DNA of 64,000 nucleotides from an uncultured Clostridia bacterium (lineage in GTDB: Bacteria; Bacillota; Clostridia; Oscillospirales; Ruminococcaceae). A program made the translations under genes and the position numbers. The stretch lies in the NCBI GenBank assembly GCA_947628615.1, contig CANRAO010000002.1:115156-179155 (forward strand), read 5' to 3'. How positions within the stretch are numbered: the stretch's first letter is position 1; every line of letters begins with the position of its first letter. Of this stretch, positions 1-8,071 are shown piece after piece. The notes beneath the pieces are model-generated. The model did no database searches. It saw only the letters and a list, made by a program, of their open reading frames with translations, and was not told the DNA's origin.

Positions 1-480
1 ACATTCTGCAAATGCATAACTAGCATAACTATCAATTGCATTAGCTGAATTAATATCGGGTATACAATTATATCCAACGCCTTCGAATTTTATTATTGAG
101 GAGGGCAGAAAAACAGCCACAAGATCTGAAAAATTATAAAAAGCACAAAAGCCTATAGAAGTTACTCCATTTTCTATTACTACTTTTTTAATTTTCTCTT
201 TATATTGTTTATACGTATATGTATCAATATAATCAGAAATTTTGTAAGCATCAATAATATGTGAACCAGGATTATTTTCCACGAATGGAGTAGCCATTTC
301 TCCTGTTCCGGAAATGGTTAATTTGCCATCAGAATCAAGCGTCCAATAAACGGATTCGCCACATTGTCCTGAATCTATAGTATCAGCCGCTGATACAGTA
401 GTAATAGAACTTGCCAAAGATGTTACTGTCATTATTGCTACTGTAGCGGCAGCAATTACTCTTTTTAATCCAAAATGCAT
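1..480 (-). CDS. Secreted leucine-rich-repeat (BspA-like) protein, C-terminus beyond window
   Basis: The frame is open from an ATG at 480 down to base 1, so only the first 160 residues are present and the rest lies left of the window. Residues 1 to about 35 form a signal peptide: Lys/Arg near the start, a hydrophobic stretch, then Ala-Ala. The mature part starts with a CGESVYWTLDSDGKLTISG-type segment and then KVVIENGVTSIGFCAFYN, the pattern of BspA-type (LRR_5) leucine-rich repeats found in surface proteins of gut Clostridia. The ribosome site GAGGGTGGAG lies just upstream, and a consensus promoter lies at 543-571. It is probably cell-surface or secreted; the ligand is unknown. A second protein of this type is encoded at 38044-39504. 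Confidence 0.8.
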   Translation of the reverse strand, partial: MHFGLKRVIAAATVAIMTVTSLASSITTVSAADTIDSGQCGESVYWTLDSDGKLTISGTGEMATPFVENNPGSHIIDAYKISDYIDTYTYKQYKEKIKKVVIENGVTSIGFCAFYNFSDLVAVFLPSSIIKFEGVGYNCIPDINSANAIDSYASYAFAEC

Positions 481-542
481 TTTACTCCACCCTCTAAATA
501 ATTAAGATTATTTATAATCCACTTAAATTAGATTATATATGT

Positions 543-571
543 ATTATAGTCTATTATTTTGAGATTGTCAA
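543..571 (-). promoter_or_regulatory. Sigma-A promoter of the LRR protein gene
   Basis: On the minus strand TTGACA (566-571) and TATAAT (543-548) are separated by exactly 17 bases, a full consensus match. It reads towards the LRR gene starting at 480, leaving a leader of roughly 55 bases. Confidence 0.8.
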
Positions 572-594
572 GTGTTTTTTATAATTTTTTTAAT

Positions 595-626
595 AAAAAA
601 ATCCACGTACTATATAAGTACGCGGA
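595..626 (-). terminator. Rho-independent terminator after tRNA-Leu
   Basis: The minus strand folds as TCCGCGTAC / GTACGTGGA around a short TTATATA loop (602-626) and is followed by seven T (595-601). It sits just downstream of the tRNA and upstream of the LRR promoter, separating the two units. Confidence 0.75.
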
Positions 627-648
627 CTGGTTGCAACATCACCGTTGC

Positions 649-735
649 TGGTGCCGGTGACCGGGGTCGAACCGGTACGGTGTCTCCACCACTGGATTTT
701 GAGTCCAGCACGTCTGCCAATTCCATCACACCGGC
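649..735 (-). tRNA. tRNA-Leu (anticodon CAA)
   Basis: An 87-base minus-strand tRNA including an encoded CCA end. The acceptor stem is GCCGGTG/CACCGGC and the T arm contains GGTTCGACCCC. The anticodon stem CTGGA/TCCAG holds the loop CTCAAAA, giving anticodon CAA. The long variable arm (GTGGTGGAGACACC region) is typical of class II tRNA-Leu. A terminator follows at 595-626. Confidence 0.93.
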
Positions 736-837
736 AAAACATCACTGAAATATTTTATCACAACAGCGGTATTTTGTCAACAACTTTTCAGTAAATTATT
801 CGACGAAAAATATCCTAGTTTAACTGTCGGCAGACTT

Positions 838-1680
838 TTAAATTATAATCTCCGCATGCCTTGTGACGTGACAGCCGATGTTCACAGACACGGGAAGTCC
901 GGCAATATGCGTAGGAGCCTGCTCAATGTTTACAGCCAAAGCTGTTACAGTACCGCCAAAACCCTGCGGACCAATACCCAGTTTATTTATTTTATTAAGC
1001 ATTTTCTTTTCTAATTCTGCATAAAGAGCTTTTGGATTTCTTTTTGAAACCGGTCTGCATAAAGCCTTTTTAGCGTTATATGCACAGCTTTCAAAGTCTC
1101 CGCCTATGCCTACGCCCACTACAATCGGAGGGCAAGGATTAGAACCTGCCTTTGCAACAGTATCTACAACGAAATCCACTATCTCATCAAGCGTTACAGA
1201 AGGCGTCATCATTTTCAAAGCTGACATATTTTCACTTCCAAAGCCCTTCGGAGCAACCATAATCTTAACTCTGTCGCCGTCGACTATTTTAGTATGTATA
1301 ACCGCAGGAGTGTTGTCGTTAGTATTTACACGTTCAAGAGGATCAGATACTATAGACTTTCTCAGATAACCGTCTGTATATCCTTTTGCAACACCTCTGT
1401 TAATTGCCTCATATAGACCTCCGTCTATAAAATGAACGTCCTGACCTATCTCTAAGAATATAACTGCCATTCCCGTATCCTGACAAATAGGAATTATTTC
1501 ATCTCTTGCAACGTTTATATTATTAATTATATCAGAAAAAACATTTCTTCCGACTTCCGACTTTTCATCATTTGCCCTGCACTTTATGCAGTCTTCCAAA
1601 TCCTTTGGAAGATTAAGATTCGCCTTTATGCAAAGCTCTGCGATCTTTTCTTCAATTTTCTTTACGCTTATCTCTCTCAT
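838..1680 (-). CDS. Fumarate hydratase class I, alpha subunit (Fe-S hydro-lyase)
   Basis: The 280-residue product matches the alpha (N-terminal) half of two-subunit class I fumarases and the related tartrate dehydratases, [4Fe-4S] enzymes that interconvert fumarate and malate. Three cysteines are placed as expected for cluster ligands: C66 in PICQDTG, C183 in NPCPPIVVGVGIGG, and C270 in NIGCHVTRHAE. The GSENMSALKMMTP segment is also typical. The start ATG at 1680 has a GGAGAGG site and directly follows the stop of the amidohydrolase gene, so the two are probably co-transcribed. A beta subunit normally follows directly, but here the next feature downstream is a tRNA gene, so the partner must be encoded elsewhere. 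Fumarase versus tartrate dehydratase cannot be decided from the alpha chain alone. Confidence 0.85.
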   Translation of the reverse strand: MREISVKKIEEKIAELCIKANLNLPKDLEDCIKCRANDEKSEVGRNVFSDIINNINVARDEIIPICQDTGMAVIFLEIGQDVHFIDGGLYEAINRGVAKGYTDGYLRKSIVSDPLERVNTNDNTPAVIHTKIVDGDRVKIMVAPKGFGSENMSALKMMTPSVTLDEIVDFVVDTVAKAGSNPCPPIVVGVGIGGDFESCAYNAKKALCRPVSKRNPKALYAELEKKMLNKINKLGIGPQGFGGTVTALAVNIEQAPTHIAGLPVSVNIGCHVTRHAEIII

Positions 1681-2817
1681 TTATATTTCCTCTCCGTTTA
1701 TTATCACCATAATCGGACTGCTCTTAATCTCAAAAGGATCAGAACTGAACATTACCAAATCTGCGTCCTTGCCTGTTTCTATTGAACCTATTCTATCAGA
1801 CAACCCCAACTGTTTTGCAGGGGTTTTTGTTAATGCCTTGAGTGCCTCGTAAAATTCAAGCCCGTTTTTGATTTCAATACCCGCTGAAATAGGAAGATAT
1901 TGAATAGGAACTTCACTGTGATCTGTACAAATAGAAATCTCCACCCCGGCTGAGTTCAATATATAACCGTTTTCAGAAGTTAAATTTGCAAGTTCAGGCT
2001 TTGACCTGTCACATATTACAGGACCTATCACAGCGGTTGCGTTTTCCTTTTTTAGCTCATCGGCAATGAGGTGGCCTTCTGTACAATGTATAAGAACATA
2101 TTCCAAGTCAAACTCATTGGCAATTCTTATTGCTGTGAATATATCGTCCGCTCTGTGGCAGTGAAAATGTGCCTTGATCTCCCTTTTAAGTAACGGTATC
2201 AAAGCCTCGCATTTTGCATCAAACTCAGGAACATCATCTCCTGTTTCCTTATCTTTCATATATCTTTGAGCCTTACTCAATGTCTCGCGAATAAGCGCTG
2301 CGATTGCCATTCTGGTTACAGGTGATGAATCCTTATCAAGATACGTCATTTTTGGATTTTCGCCGAGACTTATTTTCATACCGATTTTTCCTAGCGACAT
2401 TGTATCGGCACGCTTGCCAATAGTTTTTACAGCAAAGATACTACCACATATTGCGTTAGAGCTTCCAGGCGAAACTGCAACGGTTGTAACTCCTGCCTTT
2501 CTTGCATCTTCAAATGCAGAATCCATTGGGTTTATACCGTCTAATGCGTTAAGCTGAGGCGTTATCGGGTCTGAATCCTCGTTAAAATCCTCACCCTCTA
2601 TACCTACTCCGCTTGTAAAAAGACCAAGATGAGTATGTGCGTCAATAAATCCGGGATAAAGCGAATTACCTTTTGCGTCAACTAACTTATCGTCAGCGTT
2701 TTTTGGAAACCCCTCCCCTATATCGGTTATTTTTCCATTCTCATATTTTACATAACCGTTTTTGATAATTTCATCGCAGTCGTTCATTGTATAAATCTTT
2801 GCATTATATATTATCAT
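1681..2817 (-). CDS. Amidohydrolase-family metal-dependent hydrolase
   Basis: The 378-residue product has the amidohydrolase layout. A short N-terminal beta region leads to GFIDAHTHLG near residue 60, the metal-binding H-x-H. Further His residues follow in AHFHCHRADD and VLIHCTEGH, and ISICTDHSE carries the expected late Asp. The C-terminal IGSIETGKDADLVMF segment is typical of imidazolonepropionase-like and dihydroorotase-like enzymes. The substrate is not evident. The frame extends to a GTG at 2826, but the ATG at 2817 has GGAG eight bases upstream and is preferred. Fumarase alpha follows directly, so the two may share a transcript. Confidence 0.8.
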   Translation of the reverse strand: MIIYNAKIYTMNDCDEIIKNGYVKYENGKITDIGEGFPKNADDKLVDAKGNSLYPGFIDAHTHLGLFTSGVGIEGEDFNEDSDPITPQLNALDGINPMDSAFEDARKAGVTTVAVSPGSSNAICGSIFAVKTIGKRADTMSLGKIGMKISLGENPKMTYLDKDSSPVTRMAIAALIRETLSKAQRYMKDKETGDDVPEFDAKCEALIPLLKREIKAHFHCHRADDIFTAIRIANEFDLEYVLIHCTEGHLIADELKKENATAVIGPVICDRSKPELANLTSENGYILNSAGVEISICTDHSEVPIQYLPISAGIEIKNGLEFYEALKALTKTPAKQLGLSDRIGSIETGKDADLVMFSSDPFEIKSSPIMVIINGEEI

Positions 2818-2866
2818 CAGGTTCACTCCGATACAAATTAGATTTTAAAAGTCATTTATTTAGGTT

Positions 2867-2895
2867 ATTGTACCATAAATTATAACGTAAAGCAA
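2867..2895 (-). promoter_or_regulatory. Possible promoter of the amidohydrolase-fumarase unit
   Basis: On the minus strand TTGCTT (2890-2895) and TACAAT (2867-2872) are 17 bases apart, just after the ppdK terminator. The -35 box is weak. Confidence 0.4.
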
Positions 2896-2896
2896 G

Positions 2897-2928
2897 AAAA
2901 AGCGTTCAGATAAAACCTGAACGCTTTT
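2897..2928 (-). terminator. Terminator of ppdK
   Basis: A stem AAAAGCGTTCAG / CTGAACGCTTTT with a GTTTTAT loop is followed by T-rich sequence on the minus strand, about 25 bases after the ppdK stop. Nearly the same stem is used at 37974-38001. Confidence 0.8.
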
Positions 2929-2951
2929 ACATATAAAAGTAATATTTATTC

Positions 2952-5585
2952 TTACTTTCTTGGATTTGAAATTGCAGCCTGAGCAGCAGCAAGTCTTGCT
3001 ATCGGCACACGGAACGGTGAGCAAGATACATAGTTAAGACCAATGTTGTGGCAGAATTCAACCGATGTAGGATCTCCGCCGTGCTCTCCGCAGATACCGA
3101 TGTGAAGATTTGGATTAACCGGCTTACCGAGCTTGATAGCCATATCCATAAGCTTACCGACACCGCTCTGGTCAAGTCTTGCAAACGGATCAGACTCAAA
3201 TATCTTAGCGTCATAATAAGCGTCAAGGAACTTGCCTGCGTCGTCTCTTGAGAAACCGAATGTCATCTGTGTTAGGTCGTTAGTACCGAAGCAGAAGAAG
3301 TCAGCCTCTGTTGCGATTTCGTCTGCTGTCAAAGCAGCTCTTGGAATCTCGATCATTGTACCAACCTCGTACTTGAGGTCAGCATTAGCAGCTGCGATCT
3401 CTGCTTCAGCAGTTTCAACTACTACCTTCTTAACACACTTGAGTTCTTTAATATCTCCAACAAGCGGAATCATAATCTCAGGAACTATTGTCCAATCAGG
3501 ATGAGCCTTCTTGACATTGATTGCAGCGCGGATAACAGCGCTTGTCTGCATCTTTGCAATTTCAGGGTAAGTTACTGCAAGACGGCATCCACGGTGTCCC
3601 ATCATAGGGTTGAACTCGTGAAGCGATGAAATGATTGCCTTGATTTCTTCAACGCTCTTGCCCTGAGCCTTAGCCAGAGCCTCAATGTCAGCCTCTTCTG
3701 TAGGAACAAACTCGTGCAGAGGAGGATCAAGGAATCTGATCGTTACAGGGTTACCCTCTAAAGCCTCATAAAGAGCCTCAAAGTCAGCCTGCTGCATAGG
3801 AAGAATCTTAGCTAAAGCTGCCTCTCTCTCCTCAACTGTGTCTGAACAAATCATCTCTCTGAATGCTGCGATTCTGTCAGCCTCAAAGAACATATGCTCA
3901 GTACGGCAAAGTCCTATACCCTCAGCGCCAAGCTCTCTAGCCTTCTTAGCGTCAGCAGGAGTATCAGCGTTTGTTCTTACCTTTAACTCTCTGTACTTGT
4001 CAGCCCAGCCCATAATTCTGCCGAACTCACCTGCTATAGTAGCGTCAACAGTTGGAATAATTCCGTCGTAAATGTTACCTGTTGAACCGTCTATTGAAAT
4101 GTAATCGCCTTCTTTGAATGTCTTTCCAGCAAGTGTGAATTTCTTGTTTTCCTCGTCCATAACTATATCAGCACAGCCGGAAACACAGCAAGTTCCCATT
4201 CCACGGGCAACAACAGCAGCGTGAGAAGTCATACCTCCGCGAACTGTGAGAATACCCTGTGAAGCCTTCATACCTGTGATGTCCTCAGGTGAAGTTTCAA
4301 GACGTACAAGAACAACCTTTTCACCCTTAGCATTCCAATTTTCAGCGTCCTCTGCTGTGAATACTATCTTACCGCAAGCAGCTCCAGGCGAAGCACCGAG
4401 ACCCTTTCCGATAGGTTCAGCAGCCTTTAGCTCTTTAGCGTCAAACTGCGGGTGGAGAAGTGAGTCAAGGTTTCTTGGATCTATCATCAGAACAGCCTTT
4501 TCCTCTGAAATCATGCCCTCGTCAACAAGGTCGCAGGCAATTTTCAAAGCAGCAGGTGCTGTTCTCTTACCGTTTCTTGTCTGAAGCATATAGAGCTTTC
4601 TGTCTTCTATAGTGAACTCCATATCCTGCATGTCTCTGTAGTGATCCTCAAGAGTGTTGCAGATATTAACAAACTGTTCGTAAACCTCAGGCATAACCTC
4701 TTTAAGCTGAGAGATAGGCTGCGGTGTTCTTACACCTGCAACAACATCCTCACCCTGAGCGTTCATCAAGAACTCACCCATAAGGTGCTTTTCACCTGTA
4801 GCAGGGTCACGGGTAAATGCAACACCTGTACCTGATGTTTCGCCCATATTACCAAATGCCATCATCTGTACGTTTACTGCAGTACCCCATGAATATGGAA
4901 TGTCATTGTCACGGCGGTATACGTTAGCACGAGGGTTATCCCATGAACGGAATACAGCCTTAACTGCTCCCATAAGCTGTGCAACTGGATCTGTTGGGAA
5001 GTCCTCACCGATTTTTGCTTTATACTCTGCCTTGAACTGTGAAGCAAGCTCTTTCAAGTCGTCAGCAGTAAGCTCAACGTCCTGAGTAACGCCCTTCTTT
5101 GCCTTCATTTCGTCGATAAGCTCTTCAAAATACTTCTTGCCGACTTCCATAACTACATCAGAATACATCTGAATGAATCTTCTGTAACAGTCCCATGCCC
5201 AGCGAGGGTTGCCTGACTTCTTAGCCATAACTTCTACGACCTTTTCGTTAAGACCAAGATTCAAAATCGTATCCATCATACCCGGCATTGAAGCACGAGC
5301 TCCCGAACGTACTGAAACAAGAAGAGGATTTTCGTCGTCGCCGAATTTCTTTCCGGTGATCTCCTCCATCTTTCCGATATACTCCATAATCTGAGCCTGA
5401 ATCTCATCATTGATCTGCCTGCCGTCCTCATAATACTGAGTACAAGCCTCTGTAGAAATAGTAAAGCCCTGCGGAACAGGAAGTCCAAGCTTTGTCATCT
5501 CAGCAAGGTTTGCGCCCTTACCGCCGAGAAGCTCTCTCATAGTAGCGTCGCCCTCTGAGAACAAATAAACCCATTTTTTGCTCAT
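2952..5585 (-). CDS. ppdK: Pyruvate, phosphate dikinase
   Basis: The 877-residue product has the usual family length (about 874-880). It interconverts pyruvate, ATP and Pi with phosphoenolpyruvate, AMP and PPi; in anaerobic Clostridia it often works in glycolysis or in PEP supply. Domain order is the N-terminal nucleotide-binding domain (GGKGANLAEMTKLGLPVPQG), then the phosphohistidine domain with GGMTSHAAVVARG around residue 455 (the His is the phospho-carrier), then the C-terminal PEP/pyruvate barrel (GTNDLTQMTFGFSRDD, GICGEHGGDP). The ATG at 5585 is preceded by GGAGG. It stands alone, with a terminator after it and the divergent glmU gene upstream. Confidence 0.97.
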   Translation of the reverse strand: MSKKWVYLFSEGDATMRELLGGKGANLAEMTKLGLPVPQGFTISTEACTQYYEDGRQINDEIQAQIMEYIGKMEEITGKKFGDDENPLLVSVRSGARASMPGMMDTILNLGLNEKVVEVMAKKSGNPRWAWDCYRRFIQMYSDVVMEVGKKYFEELIDEMKAKKGVTQDVELTADDLKELASQFKAEYKAKIGEDFPTDPVAQLMGAVKAVFRSWDNPRANVYRRDNDIPYSWGTAVNVQMMAFGNMGETSGTGVAFTRDPATGEKHLMGEFLMNAQGEDVVAGVRTPQPISQLKEVMPEVYEQFVNICNTLEDHYRDMQDMEFTIEDRKLYMLQTRNGKRTAPAALKIACDLVDEGMISEEKAVLMIDPRNLDSLLHPQFDAKELKAAEPIGKGLGASPGAACGKIVFTAEDAENWNAKGEKVVLVRLETSPEDITGMKASQGILTVRGGMTSHAAVVARGMGTCCVSGCADIVMDEENKKFTLAGKTFKEGDYISIDGSTGNIYDGIIPTVDATIAGEFGRIMGWADKYRELKVRTNADTPADAKKARELGAEGIGLCRTEHMFFEADRIAAFREMICSDTVEEREAALAKILPMQQADFEALYEALEGNPVTIRFLDPPLHEFVPTEEADIEALAKAQGKSVEEIKAIISSLHEFNPMMGHRGCRLAVTYPEIAKMQTSAVIRAAINVKKAHPDWTIVPEIMIPLVGDIKELKCVKKVVVETAEAEIAAANADLKYEVGTMIEIPRAALTADEIATEADFFCFGTNDLTQMTFGFSRDDAGKFLDAYYDAKIFESDPFARLDQSGVGKLMDMAIKLGKPVNPNLHIGICGEHGGDPTSVEFCHNIGLNYVSCSPFRVPIARLAAAQAAISNPRK

Positions 5586-5779
5586 TGGTATTTACCTCCA
5601 TAAAAAATTTTATAATTCTTCCGGTGGGAACGGTGCTAAGCCAAATCCCGACGGACATATAATGATTATAACAGATTTATTTTTAAAATGCTAGCCCTTT
5701 TTGGTAATTTGTTTGCAAAATTGAGGGAAAATTTTATTAACATTTTTGTTACTTATATATAAAATTGGCATAAATGGTG

Positions 5780-5808
5780 TTGTAAACGACAAAATTATAT
5801 TGTATAAT
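5780..5808 (+). promoter_or_regulatory. Promoter of glmU
   Basis: TTGTAA (5780-5785) and TATAAT (5803-5808) are separated by 17 bases and end about 40 bases before the glmU start. Confidence 0.7.
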
Positions 5809-5849
5809 TAAAGCATATTACATAAAACTTTTGAAACGGGGACTTTTTT

Positions 5850-7277
5850 ATGAAAAATTCTGTTGTTATTCTCGCAGGAGGACAGGGCAAGCGTATGAAA
5901 ACAGATATGCCGAAAGCTCTGTGCGAGGTTCTGGGCAAGCCTATGCTGCAATGGGTCATAGAGGCCTGTGAGGAAGCTGACTTAAATAACATTTGCGTAG
6001 TCAAGGGCTTTGCTGGAGAATACATTGACAGCTTTTTAAACGGTAAGTACCAGACTGTGCTTCAAGCAGACCGTTTGGGAACGGGTCATGCAGTTATGCA
6101 GGCGGTAAACTTTCTGCGCAAACATTCTGACGGCAACACACTTATCCTCTGCGGTGATGCACCTTTTATTGACAGCAGAACTATAAAAAACTCACTTAAA
6201 CTGCACGAGGAAAAAGACTTATCGGTTACAGTTGTAACGTCAGTCCTTGACGATCCATATGGTTACGGCAGAATTATCAGAACCGAAAACGGCATATCAG
6301 GAATTGTCGAGGAGCGAGACTGTACAGATGAGCAGAAAAAAATCAAAGAGATCAACTCGGGCTGTTTCTGGTTCAAGACAAAAGATTTACTTGACGTATT
6401 ATTCAGCATAAAGCCTGATAACGCACAGGGTGAATACTATCTCACCGACTGCATTTCACTTCTAATCAAAAACGGTAAATCAGCAGACGCTTATATTTCT
6501 GAAAATGAAAATGTATCGCTCGGTGCAAATGACAGACGTGGGCTTCTGCACTTAAATGATGTAGCAAGACGTCAAATCATAAACAAGCACCTTGATAACG
6601 GTATTGAATTTACCTGCACAGACGGAGTAAGCATTTCAAACAGCGTTAAAATTGGCATTGGAACAGTTATTCATTCAGGAGTAATCCTAAAAGGAAATAC
6701 TGAAATCGGAAACGGCTGTGAGATAGGTCCTAACACCTATTTAAACGATACAAAGGTAGGCAGAGATACAAAGCTCAACAATGTTGTCGCCAACGAAAGC
6801 GTGATAGGAAACGGTGTAACAATAGGCCCTTGGGTTCAGCTAAGACCTAACACACATATTGCAAACGGAGCTAAAATAGGCGACTTTGTAGAAATAAAGA
6901 ACTCAAATATCGGCGAAGGTACTGCCGTTGCTCATCTTACATATGTAGGCGACAGCGACGTCGGTGAAAATGTAAATCTGGGCTGCGGCGTTACTACGGC
7001 AAATTACAACGGCGACAAAAAGTTCAGAACGACCATAGGCGACAACTCATTTATCGGGTGTAATACAAATCTTATCGCACCTGTAAAAATCGGCAAAAAC
7101 GCTTATACTGCAGCAGGCTCAACAGTAACAAAAGATGTTCCTGACGGTGCTTTGATAATTGAGAGAGGTCAGGGAGTTATCAAAGACGGCTACGCTGACA
7201 GAATGTTAAAAAACAGAAACGAAAAAATTGCAAAGGAAAAAGCCAAGCGGGCTGCTGATGACGATAACCAGAATTAA
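5850..7277 (+). CDS. glmU: Bifunctional GlcN-1-P acetyltransferase / UDP-GlcNAc pyrophosphorylase
   Basis: GlmU makes UDP-GlcNAc for peptidoglycan and wall polymers: it acetylates glucosamine-1-phosphate, then uridylates it. The 475-residue length fits the bifunctional form. The N-terminal half is the nucleotidyltransferase, with the signature LAGGQGKRM at about residues 8-17 and TGHAVMQA. From about residue 250 the protein runs into hexapeptide repeats (IGNGCEIGPNTYL, IGDFVEIKNSNIGEGT), then NYNGDKKFRTTIGDNSFIGCN, the left-handed beta-helix acetyltransferase. The C-terminus is Lys-rich. It is the first gene of a plus-strand run glmU-pth-mfd. Confidence 0.97.
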   Translation: MKNSVVILAGGQGKRMKTDMPKALCEVLGKPMLQWVIEACEEADLNNICVVKGFAGEYIDSFLNGKYQTVLQADRLGTGHAVMQAVNFLRKHSDGNTLILCGDAPFIDSRTIKNSLKLHEEKDLSVTVVTSVLDDPYGYGRIIRTENGISGIVEERDCTDEQKKIKEINSGCFWFKTKDLLDVLFSIKPDNAQGEYYLTDCISLLIKNGKSADAYISENENVSLGANDRRGLLHLNDVARRQIINKHLDNGIEFTCTDGVSISNSVKIGIGTVIHSGVILKGNTEIGNGCEIGPNTYLNDTKVGRDTKLNNVVANESVIGNGVTIGPWVQLRPNTHIANGAKIGDFVEIKNSNIGEGTAVAHLTYVGDSDVGENVNLGCGVTTANYNGDKKFRTTIGDNSFIGCNTNLIAPVKIGKNAYTAAGSTVTKDVPDGALIIERGQGVIKDGYADRMLKNRNEKIAKEKAKRAADDDNQN

Positions 7278-7334
7278 AAAACAGATTACTTTCATTATCA
7301 ATTATCCACTGTAAATTGTCAATTAAACAAAGCG

Positions 7335-7370
7335 CTTTACCCCCTGTCCTACAAGGAGTGGGGGTTAAAG
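7335..7370 (+). other. Hairpin in the glmU-pth gap
   Basis: CTTTACCCCC pairs with GGGGGTTAAAG around a 15-base loop. It has no T tract, so it is probably an mRNA structure upstream of pth rather than a terminator. Confidence 0.4.
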
Positions 7371-7403
7371 TGATGTATAAACTTATACAAAGGAGAAATA
7401 AAT

Positions 7404-8027
7404 ATGAGCATCTGGGATATATTTAAAAAAATAGAAAAAGACAACGGCACAACTAAGGGAAAAATAGAATATATTATTGTTGGTCTAGGAAATTTCGGAA
7501 TGGAGTACAATGAAACAAGGCACAACGCTGGTTTTATGGCAGTAGACAGACTTGTTAAGAAAAACGGATTTGATATAAGTAAGGTTAAATTCAAATCAAA
7601 AACAGGTGAAACGCTTATTAATGGCAAGCGGTGTCTTGTGCTTAAACCTACAACATATATGAACAACAGCGGTGAAGCCGTTGCAGACGCTATGAACTTT
7701 TACAAAATTCCTATTGAAAACGTAATAGTGATATATGACGATATTTCTCTTGAACCGGGAAAGCTACGCATACGCAGAAAAGGTTCGGACGGCGGCCACA
7801 ACGGCATAAAAAGCATTATTGCTCTTACCGGCAGCGACGAATTTCCCAGAATAAAAATAGGTATAGGCAAAAAGCCGAATCCTAAATACAATCTTGCCGA
7901 CTGGGTGCTGTCTAAATTCAGCGAGGGAGACAAGAAGGCTCTTGAACCTGCTTTGGAAAATGCGGTAGATTCGCTGAATTATATTGTTGAGGGTAATATT
8001 GATAAGGCTATGAATTTGTATAATTAG
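7404..8027 (+). CDS. pth: Peptidyl-tRNA hydrolase
   Basis: Pth releases the peptide from peptidyl-tRNA that has dropped off the ribosome. Family motifs are clear: IIVGLGNFGMEYNETRHNAGF contains the substrate Asn and the catalytic His, KPTTYMNNSGEAV follows, and VIYDDISLEPGKLRIR carries the catalytic Asp. GSDGGHNGIKSI is also conserved. At 207 residues it is about 20 longer than usual because of an N-terminal Lys-rich extension (MSIWDIFKKIEKDNG). AAAGGAG eight bases before the ATG supports this start. It lies between glmU and mfd, a common Firmicutes order. Confidence 0.95.
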   Translation: MSIWDIFKKIEKDNGTTKGKIEYIIVGLGNFGMEYNETRHNAGFMAVDRLVKKNGFDISKVKFKSKTGETLINGKRCLVLKPTTYMNNSGEAVADAMNFYKIPIENVIVIYDDISLEPGKLRIRRKGSDGGHNGIKSIIALTGSDEFPRIKIGIGKKPNPKYNLADWVLSKFSEGDKKALEPALENAVDSLNYIVEGNIDKAMNLYN

Positions 8028-8071
8028 TAATCTTAAAACTTATAATTAAAAAATATATAATAGGTAAATGT

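Noticed and set aside
4246..4584. 112-codon plus-strand frame within ppdK
   Set aside because: Lies fully inside a well-conserved gene on the other strand; composition is a shadow of that gene.
5665..5693. TATAAT upstream of ppdK as a promoter
   Set aside because: The -10 is good, but the sequence 17 bases upstream (TAGCAT) is a poor -35 box.
5738..5751. TAACA-TTTT-TGTTA inverted repeat between ppdK and glmU as an operator
   Set aside because: Short, A+T-rich and of the opposite arrangement to a Rex site; no regulator nearby. Too weak to list.
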